Assembly: GCF_009738185.1 (NCBI RefSeq)
Contig: NZ_CP046509.1
Coordinates: forward strand, 2,979,501-3,043,500
DNA: 64,000 nt
Reading direction: 5' to 3'
Source of the DNA: Erwinia sorbitola
GTDB lineage: Bacteria; Pseudomonadota; Gammaproteobacteria; Enterobacterales; Enterobacteriaceae
In this document: positions 8,963-17,539 of the stretch, one piece after another
Numbering within the stretch: position 1 is the stretch's first letter
Layout of the letters: the number at the start of each line of letters is the position of its first letter
The notes under the pieces: generated by a model
What the model was told of the DNA's origin: nothing
The model's database searches: none
The model's input: the letters and a program-made list of their open reading frames with translations, nothing else
Made by a program: the position numbers and the translations under genes

Positions 8963-9514
8963 ATGCGCGTTATTACTCTGGCGGGAAGCCCCCGTTTTCC
9001 TTCACGCTCCACCGCCCTGCTGACCATTTGCCAGCACGCGCTGGAAAAACGTGGCGTCGAGGTTATCCCATGGAACCTGCATAACTTCAATCCTGAGGAT
9101 TTGCTCTATGCACGCTTCGATTCCCCCGCCCTGCTGGCGTTAAAGGAAGACCTTGAATCCGCCGATGGCCTGATTGTCGCCACACCGGTTTATAAAGCCT
9201 CATTTGCCGGGGCGCTGAAAACCCTCCTTGATCTGCTGCCTGAGCGCGCCCTGGAACATAAGGTGGTGCTGCCACTGGCAACGGGTGGCACCGTGGCCCA
9301 TTTGCTGGCGGTAGATTACGCGCTGAAACCGGTACTCAATGCGCTGAAAGCCCAGGAAGTGCTGCACGGTGTATTTGCTGACGATTCGCAGATCACGCAT
9401 TACGATCGAACACCTGAACTCTCACCGCTGCTGGCAGAGCGGCTGGCTGAGTCCATCGATACATTCTGGTATGCGCTGGCCCGCCGCCATCAACCGCTGG
9501 CTGCTGCCGTCTGA
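8963..9514 (+). CDS. ssuE: SsuE, NADPH-dependent FMN reductase of sulfonate assimilation
   Basis: 183 residues (E. coli 191; the shortfall is at the C-terminus). It has the flavodoxin-like NADPH:FMN reductase fold, with start MRVITLAGSPRFPSRS carrying the FMN-phosphate loop and the conserved TPVYKASFAGALKTLLDLLPE block. It supplies FMNH2 to the monooxygenase SsuD, encoded two genes downstream. ATG preceded by AAGGAGAG. It is the first gene of ssuEADCB, all on the plus strand with short gaps, and the operon is expressed under sulfate limitation in E. coli. Confidence 0.96.
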   Translation: MRVITLAGSPRFPSRSTALLTICQHALEKRGVEVIPWNLHNFNPEDLLYARFDSPALLALKEDLESADGLIVATPVYKASFAGALKTLLDLLPERALEHKVVLPLATGGTVAHLLAVDYALKPVLNALKAQEVLHGVFADDSQITHYDRTPELSPLLAERLAESIDTFWYALARRHQPLAAAV

Positions 9515-9528
9515 ACAGGTGACTCTTT

Positions 9529-10488
9529 ATGACTCTATTCTCTCGCTTTTTAACTCCACTACTGCTCACTGGACTGCTCACCGCTCAGGCGATGGCGGCA
9601 GACAGCACCGGCGCTCCTGAGCAGATACGTATCGGTTATCAAAAAGGTTCAGTCAGTATGGTTCTGGCAAAGTCCCACCAGCTGCTGGAGAAGCGCTTCC
9701 CCCATACCAGCATTAAGTGGGTAGAGTTCCCCGCCGGACCGCAGATGCTGGAAGCGTTAAACGTTAACAGCATTGACCTGGGCAGTACCGGTGATATACC
9801 GCCTATCTTTGCTCAGGCAGCCGGTGCCGATCTGCTGTATGTCGGTTCGGAACCACCAAAACCAAAATCCGAAGTGATTCTGGTGCGTGAAGACAGCCCG
9901 TTGAAAACCGTGGCGGATCTGAAGGGCCATAAAGTGGCATTCCAGAAAGGTTCAAGCTCACATAATCTGCTATTACGCGCGTTAAAAGAGGCAGGACTGA
10001 GTTTCACCGATATTCAACCTGCTTTTCTGACGCCTGCCGATGCCCGCGCTGCGTTCCAGCAGGGAGATGTTGATGCCTGGGCTATCTGGGATCCCTATTA
10101 CTCCGCAGCTATTCAGCAGGGTGGTGTGCGCGTGCTGAAAAATGGCGACACGTTAAATCTTACCGGCTCTTTCTACCTCGCCACCCGCCCTTTCACTGAG
10201 AAAAATGGCGCATTCCTGCAACAGGTGCTGGACACCTTCAGCCAGGCCGATGCTTTGACGCGCAGCCATCGTGAAGAGAGCGTGCAACTGCTTTCAACGG
10301 CGATGGGACTGCCTAAAGCGGTGATTTCCACCTATTTCGATCATCGTCCGCCAACGGCTATCAGCCTGGTGAGTGAAAAAACGGCACATGCGCAACAGCA
10401 GACTGCCGACCTGTTCTACAGCAGCCATCTGATGCCGGTTAAAGTCGATATCTCCAGCCGTATCTGGCATGGCCCGTCAACCCATTGA
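9529..10488 (+). CDS. ssuA: SsuA, periplasmic aliphatic sulfonate-binding protein
   Basis: 319 residues, the same as E. coli SsuA. A Sec signal peptide is visible: basic start, hydrophobic LLLTGLLTAQ and a likely AMA cleavage site after residue 23. The mature part begins with IRIGYQKGSVSMVLAKS, and the family blocks NVNSIDLGSTGDIPPIFAQAAGADLLYV and FQKGSSSHNLLLRALKEAG are intact. It delivers alkanesulfonates to the SsuBC transporter. Fourteen bases follow the ssuE stop, and the gene is followed at once by ssuD. Confidence 0.96.
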   Translation: MTLFSRFLTPLLLTGLLTAQAMAADSTGAPEQIRIGYQKGSVSMVLAKSHQLLEKRFPHTSIKWVEFPAGPQMLEALNVNSIDLGSTGDIPPIFAQAAGADLLYVGSEPPKPKSEVILVREDSPLKTVADLKGHKVAFQKGSSSHNLLLRALKEAGLSFTDIQPAFLTPADARAAFQQGDVDAWAIWDPYYSAAIQQGGVRVLKNGDTLNLTGSFYLATRPFTEKNGAFLQQVLDTFSQADALTRSHREESVQLLSTAMGLPKAVISTYFDHRPPTAISLVSEKTAHAQQQTADLFYSSHLMPVKVDISSRIWHGPSTH

Positions 10489-10503
10489 TTGAGGAATTAC
10501 ACA

Positions 10504-11649
10504 ATGAGTCTTTCCGTATTCTGGTTTCTTCCCACTCACGGTGATGGAAAATATTTAGGCACGAATGAAGGTGCGCGTCCGGTCGATCATGCTTATCTGC
10601 AACAGATTGCTCAGGCCGCTGACCGCATGGGATTTGGCGGCGTGCTGATCCCGACCGGCCGCTCCTGCGAAGATGCCTGGCTGGTGGCAGCATCGCTGAT
10701 CCCCGTCACCCAGCGTCTGCGTTTTCTTGTCGCCCTGCGCCCCGGCGTAATCTCTCCCACGCAGGCAGCTCGCCAGGCCGCCACGCTCGACCGTCTCTCG
10801 AATGGCCGCGCGCTGTTTAACCTGGTGACCGGCGGTGATGCGGAAGAGCTGGCAGGGGATGGCGTATTCCTCGACCACCGAGAACGCTACGAAGAGTCTG
10901 CCGAGTTCACCCGCGTCTGGCGTCGGGTGCTGGAGGGCGAAACTGTGGATTATGAAGGGAAGCATGTACACGTCCGTGGTGCACGTCTGATGTTTAAGCC
11001 GGTGCAACAGCCGCGCCCGCCGCTGTGGTTTGGTGGTTCATCGGAGGTGGCGCAGGATCTGGCGGCCGAGCAGGTTGACGTTTATCTGACCTGGGGCGAA
11101 CCCCCTGCACAGGTAAAAGAAAAAATTGCTCAGGTTCAGGCGAAAGCGGCCGCGCATGGGCGTAAAGTACGTTTTGGTATTCGTCTGCATGTGATTGTGC
11201 GCGAAACTAATGAAGAGGCCTGGCAGGCCGCTGACCGCCTGATTTCACATCTTGATGATGCCACCATTGCGAAAGCGCAGGCGGCGCTGGCGAAAACAGA
11301 CTCCGTGGGCCAGCAGCGTATGGCTGCACTGCACGGCGGCAAGCGCGACCGGCTTGAGATCAGCCCGAACCTGTGGGCAGGGGTTGGTCTGGTGCGCGGT
11401 GGTGCCGGCACAGCGTTAGTGGGTGATGGCCCGACGGTCGCCGCCCGTATGCAGGAATATGCCGATCTCGGCATCGAAACGTTTATTCTTTCCGGCTATC
11501 CGCATCTGGAAGAGGCGTACCGTGTGGGCGAACTGCTGTTCCCGCATCTGGATCTGAATATACCGGAGATACCGCAACCGCAGACAGTCCAGGCGCACGG
11601 TGAACATGTCGCCCATGATTTTGCTCCACAGAAAGTTTCGCAGAGTTAG
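10504..11649 (+). CDS. ssuD: SsuD, FMNH2-dependent alkanesulfonate monooxygenase
   Basis: 381 residues from ATG 10504 (MSLSVFWFLPTHGDGKYLG), the E. coli length. An in-frame start five codons earlier lies before the GAGGA ribosome site and is rejected. It belongs to the bacterial luciferase-like TIM-barrel family; ALRPGVISPTQAARQAATLDRLS and the SGYPHLEEAYRVGELLFPHL tail are typical. The enzyme uses FMNH2 from SsuE and O2 to split C1-substituted sulfonates into aldehyde and sulfite. It is the third gene of ssuEADCB, 9 bases before ssuC. Confidence 0.96.
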   Translation: MSLSVFWFLPTHGDGKYLGTNEGARPVDHAYLQQIAQAADRMGFGGVLIPTGRSCEDAWLVAASLIPVTQRLRFLVALRPGVISPTQAARQAATLDRLSNGRALFNLVTGGDAEELAGDGVFLDHRERYEESAEFTRVWRRVLEGETVDYEGKHVHVRGARLMFKPVQQPRPPLWFGGSSEVAQDLAAEQVDVYLTWGEPPAQVKEKIAQVQAKAAAHGRKVRFGIRLHVIVRETNEEAWQAADRLISHLDDATIAKAQAALAKTDSVGQQRMAALHGGKRDRLEISPNLWAGVGLVRGGAGTALVGDGPTVAARMQEYADLGIETFILSGYPHLEEAYRVGELLFPHLDLNIPEIPQPQTVQAHGEHVAHDFAPQKVSQS

Positions 11650-11658
11650 AGGTGAACC

Positions 11659-12450
11659 ATGAGTAAGACCCTGAATCGTATCGGTAATGGCCTGCTGCCG
11701 TGGGCGCTACCGATTCTGCTGGTGGCAGTATGGCAGCTAGCCTCGCAAATGGGCTGGCTCTCAACGCGAATTTTGCCTTCGCCGGAATCGATTGTCGTCA
11801 CCTTCTGGAAGCTGTCGGCCAGCGGTGAGCTGTGGCAGCACCTGGCAATCAGCAGCTGGCGCGCAGCGATTGGCTTCAGTATCGGCGGCTCGATTGGTCT
11901 GCTACTTGGTTTAATCACCGGTATGTCGAAGCTGGGCGAGCGTCTGCTCGATACCTCCGTGCAGATGCTGCGTAACGTGCCGCACCTGGCGCTAATTCCG
12001 CTGGTTATCCTGTGGTTTGGTATTGATGAGTCCGCCAAAATATTCCTTGTGGCGCTGGGTACGCTGTTCCCGATTTACCTCAATACCTACCACGGCATCC
12101 GTAATATCGATCGCGGACTGGTTGAGATGGCGCGCAGCTATGGCCTCTCCGGCTGGAGTCTGTTTCTCCAGGTCGTACTGCCCGGTGCCCTGCCCTCGAT
12201 TATGGTCGGCGTGCGTTTTGCCCTTGGCTTGATGTGGCTGACGCTGATTGTTGCTGAAACCATTTCGGCGAACTCAGGCATTGGCTATCTGGCGATGAAT
12301 GCCCGGGAATTCCTGCAAACCGATGTGGTGGTGGTGGCGATAATTCTCTACGCCCTGCTGGGAAAACTGGCTGACGTCAGCGCACTGCTGCTGGAACGAG
12401 TCTGGCTGCGCTGGCATCCGGCGTATCAATTAAAAGAGGAAAATGCATGA
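11659..12450 (+). CDS. ssuC: SsuC, sulfonate ABC transporter permease
   Basis: 263 residues (E. coli about 263). About six hydrophobic segments span the chain, beginning with ALPILLVAVWQLASQMGW. The cytoplasmic EAA-type loop EMARSYGLSGWSLFLQVVLPGALP, which contacts the ATPase, lies near residues 155-180. It forms the membrane channel of the SsuABC importer. AGAGGTGAACC precedes the ATG. The stop overlaps the ssuB start by four bases (ATGA), a sign of translational coupling between permease and ATPase. Confidence 0.96.
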   Translation: MSKTLNRIGNGLLPWALPILLVAVWQLASQMGWLSTRILPSPESIVVTFWKLSASGELWQHLAISSWRAAIGFSIGGSIGLLLGLITGMSKLGERLLDTSVQMLRNVPHLALIPLVILWFGIDESAKIFLVALGTLFPIYLNTYHGIRNIDRGLVEMARSYGLSGWSLFLQVVLPGALPSIMVGVRFALGLMWLTLIVAETISANSGIGYLAMNAREFLQTDVVVVAIILYALLGKLADVSALLLERVWLRWHPAYQLKEENA

Positions 12451-13235
12451 GCGAGTTAAACACCTCTCCGGCGCGTCTGAATGCCGGTACGCCGCTGGTG
12501 ATCAACGGCGTCAGTAAACAGTACAACCAGCGTACGGTGCTGAATAATATTGACCTGCATATTCCTTCCGGTCAGTTTGTTGCCGTCGTCGGACGCAGCG
12601 GCTGCGGTAAAAGTACTCTGCTGCGGCTGCTTGCCGGGCTGGAGAAAGCCAGCAGCGGCGAACTGCTGGCCGGAAGCGCTTCGCTGAATGAAGCGCGGGA
12701 AGATATTCGCCTGATGTTTCAGGATGCACGCCTGCTGCCGTGGAAAAGCGTGATTGATAACGTTGGCCTCGGCCTGAAAGGCAAAGGCTGGAAAGAGCAG
12801 GCACTGGCAGCGCTGGATGCCGTCGGCCTGGCAGATCGAGCGAAAGAGTGGCCTGCGGCGCTCTCGGGCGGGCAAAAACAGCGCGTGGCGCTGGCGCGGG
12901 CGTTAATCCATCGTCCGGGTTTGCTGCTGCTGGATGAACCTCTGGGGGCGCTGGATGCCCTGACGCGTATTGAGATGCAGGATCTGATTGAGTCGCTGTG
13001 GCAGCAGCATCATTTTACCGTGCTGCTGGTGACCCACGATGTCAGCGAAGCGGTCGCCATGGCCGACCGGGTGCTGCTGATTGAGGAGGGCAATATCGGG
13101 CTGGATCTGCTGGTTGATCTGCCTCGTCCGCGCCGCAAAGGTTCGGTTAAGCTGGCGGAGCTGGAAGCGGAAGTATTGGATCGGGTGTTGAAACGCCACC
13201 CTGCGCAACACCAGCAACGGTATGCACATGGCTAA
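12447..13235 (+). CDS. ssuB: SsuB, sulfonate ABC transporter ATP-binding protein
   Basis: 262 residues (E. coli 255). It is a single ABC cassette: Walker A GRSGCGKST at 49-57, signature LSGGQKQRVALARAL near 140, Walker B LLLLDEPLGALD and switch histidine in VTHDVSEA. It drives import through SsuC. It is the last gene of ssuEADCB, and a strong hairpin terminator follows 9 bases after the stop and separates it from convergent pepN. Confidence 0.96.
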   Translation: MSELNTSPARLNAGTPLVINGVSKQYNQRTVLNNIDLHIPSGQFVAVVGRSGCGKSTLLRLLAGLEKASSGELLAGSASLNEAREDIRLMFQDARLLPWKSVIDNVGLGLKGKGWKEQALAALDAVGLADRAKEWPAALSGGQKQRVALARALIHRPGLLLLDEPLGALDALTRIEMQDLIESLWQQHHFTVLLVTHDVSEAVAMADRVLLIEEGNIGLDLLVDLPRPRRKGSVKLAELEAEVLDRVLKRHPAQHQQRYAHG

Positions 13236-13239
13236 ATAC

Positions 13240-13273
13240 AAAAAAAATGGGCGATGAATTCGCCCATTTTATT
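13240..13273. terminator. bidirectional terminator between ssuB and pepN
   Basis: AAAATGGGCG (13244-13253) pairs perfectly with CGCCCATTTT (13261-13270) around a 7-base loop. Eight A residues before the stem give a U tract for pepN transcripts on the minus strand, and TTTTATTT serves ssuB on the plus strand. Confidence 0.85.
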
Positions 13274-13292
13274 TCACTGCCCGCAGCCTTTA

Positions 13293-15908
13293 TCAGGCGT
13301 TTAGCGCCTTAGTAATCTTCTCGAACAGATCGCCTGAGAGATTATCCAGCCCTTTCAGCTGTTCCAGCGCCTTACGCATCAGAGCCTGACGACCGGCATC
13401 ATAGCGCTTCAGGCGAATCAACGGCTCAATCATCCTTGCCGCTACCTGTGGATTACGGGTGTTCAGATCGCTGAGAATTTCCACCAGGAACTGATAACCA
13501 CTGCCGTCTGCCGCATGGAACGCCGATGGGTTTGCCGAGGCAAATGCACCGATCAGCGAGCGTATGCGGTTCGGGTTGCTCAGGGTGAAAGAGCGGTGAT
13601 TTAGCAGCGCACGTACCTGGGTCAGCACATCTGCTGCCGGGCTGGTGGCCTGCAGGGCAAACCATTTATCCATAACCAGACCATCCTGGTGCCAGCGTTC
13701 ATCAAAATCAGCAAACAGCGCTGCACGGCATGGCAGCTGTGCCGCCGTTGCTGCTGACAGCGCCGCCACGGTATCCGTCATGTTATTCGCATGATGATAC
13801 TGTGCGCTCACCAGCTTATCGGCCTGTTCTGCATCAGCAAATGCCAGATAGCTCAGGCAGACATTTTTCAACGAACGCTTGCCAATATCCGCATGTTCAA
13901 TACGATATTCCGGCGTCTGATTGGCGTAATAAACAGCCAGCAGCTCATCTTCCAGTTCCGTCGCCAGCGTACGCACCAGCGCCTCACGCACTACCGCATT
14001 GGCCTGCGGATCGATGATATCGAACAGCTCGGCAATCTCATTTTCACCCGGCAGCGACAGAATCAGCGCCATCAATGCCGGATCGCTGTTTTCTTCTAGC
14101 AGAACGGCACGGAACGCATCCGCCACATGCAGCGGCAGCGACAGTGGCTGCCCCTGCTGCTGACGCGCCACGTTAATTTTGATGTAGTTCGCCATCAGAC
14201 TTTGTGCTGCATCCCAGCGCGAAAAGTCATTACGTGCATGACGCATCAGGAAGGTTAACTGTGCATCACTCCAGTTGTAGTCCAGTTTTACCGGCGCGGA
14301 GAATTCACGCAGCAGCGAAGGTACCGGCTGGAAATAGACATTATCAAAAACAAAGGTCTGGAACGCTTCAGTCACATTCAGCACGTTATGCACCGGATGG
14401 CCGTTGTGCTGCAATGGAATAACCTTGCCTTCGCCATCGTACAGCTCAATATCCAGCGGGATATGCAGCGGAAGCTTCTCTTTCTGATCGGCGGTTGGTG
14501 GCGTCATCTGCGTGACATGCAGGGTGTACTGCTCCAGTTCCGGGTTATAGTCGTCACGAACGGACAGCACTGGCGTTCCTGATTGGCTGTACCAGCGACG
14601 GAACTGCGACAGATCAACGTTAGAGGCATCTTCCATAGCCTGTACAAAGTCATCGCAGGTGGCTGCACTGCCGTCATGGCGCTCGAAATAGAGCTGCATC
14701 CCTTTCTGGAAGTTTTCCTCACCCAGCAGGGTGTGGAGCATACGAATAACTTCAGAACCCTTTTCATACACCGTCAGGGTGTAGAAGTTGTTCATCTCGA
14801 TTACCTGCTCCGGGCGGATCGGGTGCGCCATCGGGCTGGCATCTTCAGCAAACTGTGAACCACGCATGACGCGAACGTTATCAATGCGATTGACCGCGCG
14901 TGAGCCGAGATCGGAGCTGAACTCCTGATCGCGGAACACCGTCAGCCCCTCTTTAAGACTGAGCTGGAACCAGTCACGGCAGGTAACGCGATTCCCCGTC
15001 CAGTTGTGGAAATATTCGTGACCAATCACCGCCTCAATGCCGAGATAATCTTTATCGGTGGCGGTTTCGGCTTTAGCCAGCACGTATTTGGAGTTAAAGA
15101 CGTTCAGTCCTTTGTTCTCCATGGCTCCCATATTGAAGAAATCGACGGCGACAATCATAAAGATATCGAGGTCGTACTCCAGACCAAAGCGCTCTTCATC
15201 CCACTTCATGCTGTTTTTCAGCGATGTCATGGCCCAGTCTGCGCGGTCAAGGTTGCCGCGATCGACAAATATTTCCAGCGCTACATCGCGACCTGAACGG
15301 GTTCTGAAGCTGTCACGCAGTACATCAAAATCACCGGCGACCACGGCAAACAGGTAGCAAGGTTTCGGGAACGGATCCTGCCACTTAACCCAGTGACGAC
15401 CATCTTCCATCTGCCCGGCATCAATGCGATTACCGTTGGACAGCAGGAACGGATAGAGCGTCTGTTCAGCAATAATGGTGGTGGTGAATCGTGCCAGAAC
15501 ATCAGGGCGGTCGAGATACCAGGTGATATGGCGGAAACCTTCAGCCTCACACTGGGTGCACAGAGCCTCGCCGGATTTATACAGACCTTCCAGCGCGGTG
15601 TTCTTATCCGGATGAATGTTATTAACAATCTTTAAGGTGAAGCTGTCCGGCAACTGTTGCAGTACCAGCGCGCCCTCTTCCTGGTGATAATGTGGCCAGG
15701 GCTGGTCGTTAACATAGAGCGAAATCAGCGTAAGGTCTTCGCCATCCAGGCGCAGTTCAGCATCGCTGGCCCCTAACCGTTTGATCTGGCTGACAGCGGT
15801 AACCTGGGTGGTCGCCGCATCAAGGTTAAATGTCAGATCTATATCAGTAATAGTGTAATCAGGCGCACGATAATCATGGCGATTTTTGGCTTGTGGCAGT
15901 TGCGTCAT
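13293..15908 (-). CDS. pepN: PepN, aminopeptidase N (M1 zinc metalloprotease)
   Basis: 871 residues (E. coli 870). It has the M1 signature exopeptidase motif GAMEN at 261-265, zinc motif HEYFH at 297-301 and third ligand E320, all at the E. coli positions. The C-terminal alpha-helical domain fills the last half. PepN is the main cytoplasmic aminopeptidase of enterics, with broad specificity, and works in late steps of protein turnover. Transcribed away from pncB across 265 bases; convergent with the ssu operon. Confidence 0.97.
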   Translation of the reverse strand: MTQLPQAKNRHDYRAPDYTITDIDLTFNLDAATTQVTAVSQIKRLGASDAELRLDGEDLTLISLYVNDQPWPHYHQEEGALVLQQLPDSFTLKIVNNIHPDKNTALEGLYKSGEALCTQCEAEGFRHITWYLDRPDVLARFTTTIIAEQTLYPFLLSNGNRIDAGQMEDGRHWVKWQDPFPKPCYLFAVVAGDFDVLRDSFRTRSGRDVALEIFVDRGNLDRADWAMTSLKNSMKWDEERFGLEYDLDIFMIVAVDFFNMGAMENKGLNVFNSKYVLAKAETATDKDYLGIEAVIGHEYFHNWTGNRVTCRDWFQLSLKEGLTVFRDQEFSSDLGSRAVNRIDNVRVMRGSQFAEDASPMAHPIRPEQVIEMNNFYTLTVYEKGSEVIRMLHTLLGEENFQKGMQLYFERHDGSAATCDDFVQAMEDASNVDLSQFRRWYSQSGTPVLSVRDDYNPELEQYTLHVTQMTPPTADQKEKLPLHIPLDIELYDGEGKVIPLQHNGHPVHNVLNVTEAFQTFVFDNVYFQPVPSLLREFSAPVKLDYNWSDAQLTFLMRHARNDFSRWDAAQSLMANYIKINVARQQQGQPLSLPLHVADAFRAVLLEENSDPALMALILSLPGENEIAELFDIIDPQANAVVREALVRTLATELEDELLAVYYANQTPEYRIEHADIGKRSLKNVCLSYLAFADAEQADKLVSAQYHHANNMTDTVAALSAATAAQLPCRAALFADFDERWHQDGLVMDKWFALQATSPAADVLTQVRALLNHRSFTLSNPNRIRSLIGAFASANPSAFHAADGSGYQFLVEILSDLNTRNPQVAARMIEPLIRLKRYDAGRQALMRKALEQLKGLDNLSGDLFEKITKALNA

Positions 15909-16080
15909 AAGTCCTTCTCACGTCGATAATTTAGTTAACCTTTTCAAGTCTATTCCTGTTATCCCCAGGTTGCCACGTTGAATCGCCCTCAATCGCTTCC
16001 TTTTCGATAAAATGGTACATTCCATTAACAAACGCACAGATTGTTCTCGACCACCTGGTCTGAATTGTGCTGTGATCGGG

Positions 16081-16173
16081 TTCAATAAATGTGTATCCGG
16101 GTTATACTCCTGCGACTTTTTCTTTTTTTTAACCAGGGATAACGCTCTTCGCCAGAGGATGCTGAAACGCACC
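16081..16173 (+). promoter_or_regulatory. probable pncB promoter with a T-rich start of transcript
   Basis: TATACT (16103-16108) is a good -10 candidate; the -35 region is weak (GTTCAA at 17-base spacing). About 8-10 bases later comes a T run interrupted by one C (16117-16130). The run would lie at or just after the transcript start. E. coli pncB is repressed by NadR, but I could not identify a NadR site with confidence. Confidence 0.4.
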
Positions 16174-17379
16174 ATGACACGACACGCTTCCCCTATTTTG
16201 ACCACGCTTCTCGATACCGACGCCTACAAACTCCATATGCAGCAGGCGGTGTTCCATCGTTATTACGATGTCACTGTCACCGCCGAGTTTCGCTGCCGGG
16301 GTGATGATATGCTGGGAATTTATGTCGATGAAATAAAACAACAAATCGATATGATGGCTGCACTGACTCTGACGGAAGATGAGTTCACTTATCTCTCAGG
16401 GTTGCCATTTTTCACCGCTGATTACCTTAACTGGTTACGTGGCTTCCGCTACGATCCTGCTCAGGTACAGGTGCACAATGTCCAGGGCAGACTGGATATC
16501 CGCATCAGCGGTGCGTGGCGTGAGGTGATCATGTGGGAGGTGCCACTGCTGGCTCTGATCAGTGAAGTGGTACACCGCCATCGCTCACCGCTGGTTACGC
16601 CGCAAATGGCCGTCGCGCGCTTAAAAGAGAAACTTGCACAGTTCGCTGATCTGACCGCCGATCTTGATATGTCGCGCTTCCGCCTGATGGATTTTGGTAC
16701 GCGTCGTCGTTTTTCACACGATGTGCAGCTGGCGATCGTCAGCACCCTGAAACAGGATTTCCCGTGGCTGGTCGGCTCCAGTAACTACGAGATGGCACGC
16801 AAACTGGATATTATGCCGGTGGGTACTCAGGCCCATGAGTGGTTCCAGGCGCATCAGCAGATTAGCCCGGTGCTGGCCAACAGCCAGCGTGCGGCACTGC
16901 AATCCTGGCTGGAGGAGTATCCGGATCAGCTGGGTATAGCCCTGACTGACTGCATCACGATGGATGCTTTCCTGCGCGATTTCGGCCTTGAATTCGCCAG
17001 TGCCTATCAGGGACTGCGCCATGATTCCGGCGATCCGCTGGAGTGGGGTGAAAAAGCGATTGCTCATTATCAGCAGCTGGGTATCGACCCGATGAGTAAA
17101 ACGCTGGTGTTTTCCGACAATCTTGATCTGGATAAAGCCGTGGAGCTATACCGCCACTTTGGTCAGCGGATTAATGTTATTTTCGGTATTGGCACCCGCC
17201 TGACCTGCGATATTCCCCAGGTTAAACCGCTAAATATTGTTATTAAGCTGGTGGAGTGTAACGGAAAACCGGTGGCCAAACTCTCAGACAGCCCTGGTAA
17301 AACCATTTGCCACGATCAAGCCTTTGTACGCGCCCTGCGCAAGGCGTTTGACCTGCCTCTGGTAAAAAAAGCCAGCTAG
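16174..17379 (+). CDS. pncB: PncB, nicotinate phosphoribosyltransferase
   Basis: 401 residues from ATG 16174 (MTRHASPILTTLLDTDAYKLHMQQ); E. coli has 400. The frame stays open 54 codons upstream across the T-rich promoter, which is why the longer version is rejected. Family blocks FRLMDFGTRRRFS, GTQAHEWFQAHQQ (with the conserved phospho-acceptor histidine) and RHDSGDP are intact. It converts nicotinate and PRPP to nicotinate mononucleotide with ATP, the first step of the Preiss-Handler NAD salvage route. The ribosome site is poor (AGAGG lies 15 bases upstream). It ends about 160 bases before asnS. Confidence 0.95.
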   Translation: MTRHASPILTTLLDTDAYKLHMQQAVFHRYYDVTVTAEFRCRGDDMLGIYVDEIKQQIDMMAALTLTEDEFTYLSGLPFFTADYLNWLRGFRYDPAQVQVHNVQGRLDIRISGAWREVIMWEVPLLALISEVVHRHRSPLVTPQMAVARLKEKLAQFADLTADLDMSRFRLMDFGTRRRFSHDVQLAIVSTLKQDFPWLVGSSNYEMARKLDIMPVGTQAHEWFQAHQQISPVLANSQRAALQSWLEEYPDQLGIALTDCITMDAFLRDFGLEFASAYQGLRHDSGDPLEWGEKAIAHYQQLGIDPMSKTLVFSDNLDLDKAVELYRHFGQRINVIFGIGTRLTCDIPQVKPLNIVIKLVECNGKPVAKLSDSPGKTICHDQAFVRALRKAFDLPLVKKAS

Positions 17380-17388
17380 AACATCTCC

Positions 17389-17415
17389 AGGGGTCAGCCT
17401 TACTGGCCCCTTATT
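17389..17415 (+). terminator. pncB terminator-like hairpin
   Basis: AGGGGTCAG (17389-17397) pairs with CTGGCCCCT (17403-17411), including one G-U pair, around a 5-base loop, 10 bases after the pncB stop. The following T stretch is short, so efficiency is uncertain. Confidence 0.55.
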
Positions 17416-17539
17416 CCCTTCCCCGCCAAGAAATGTGCCTTTATTGCCGGAATTTCGCTTGTTTATCATCGCCCGGCAAGTAACATAGCAATACCCTAAA
17501 TTCGGGGTAATAAATTCAGATTAATAGTGAGAGACTTAT

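Noticed and set aside
16012..16173. 54-codon N-terminal extension of pncB
   Set aside because: Passes through the -10 box and T tract, includes a run of Phe codons from the T tract, and has no counterpart in the family.
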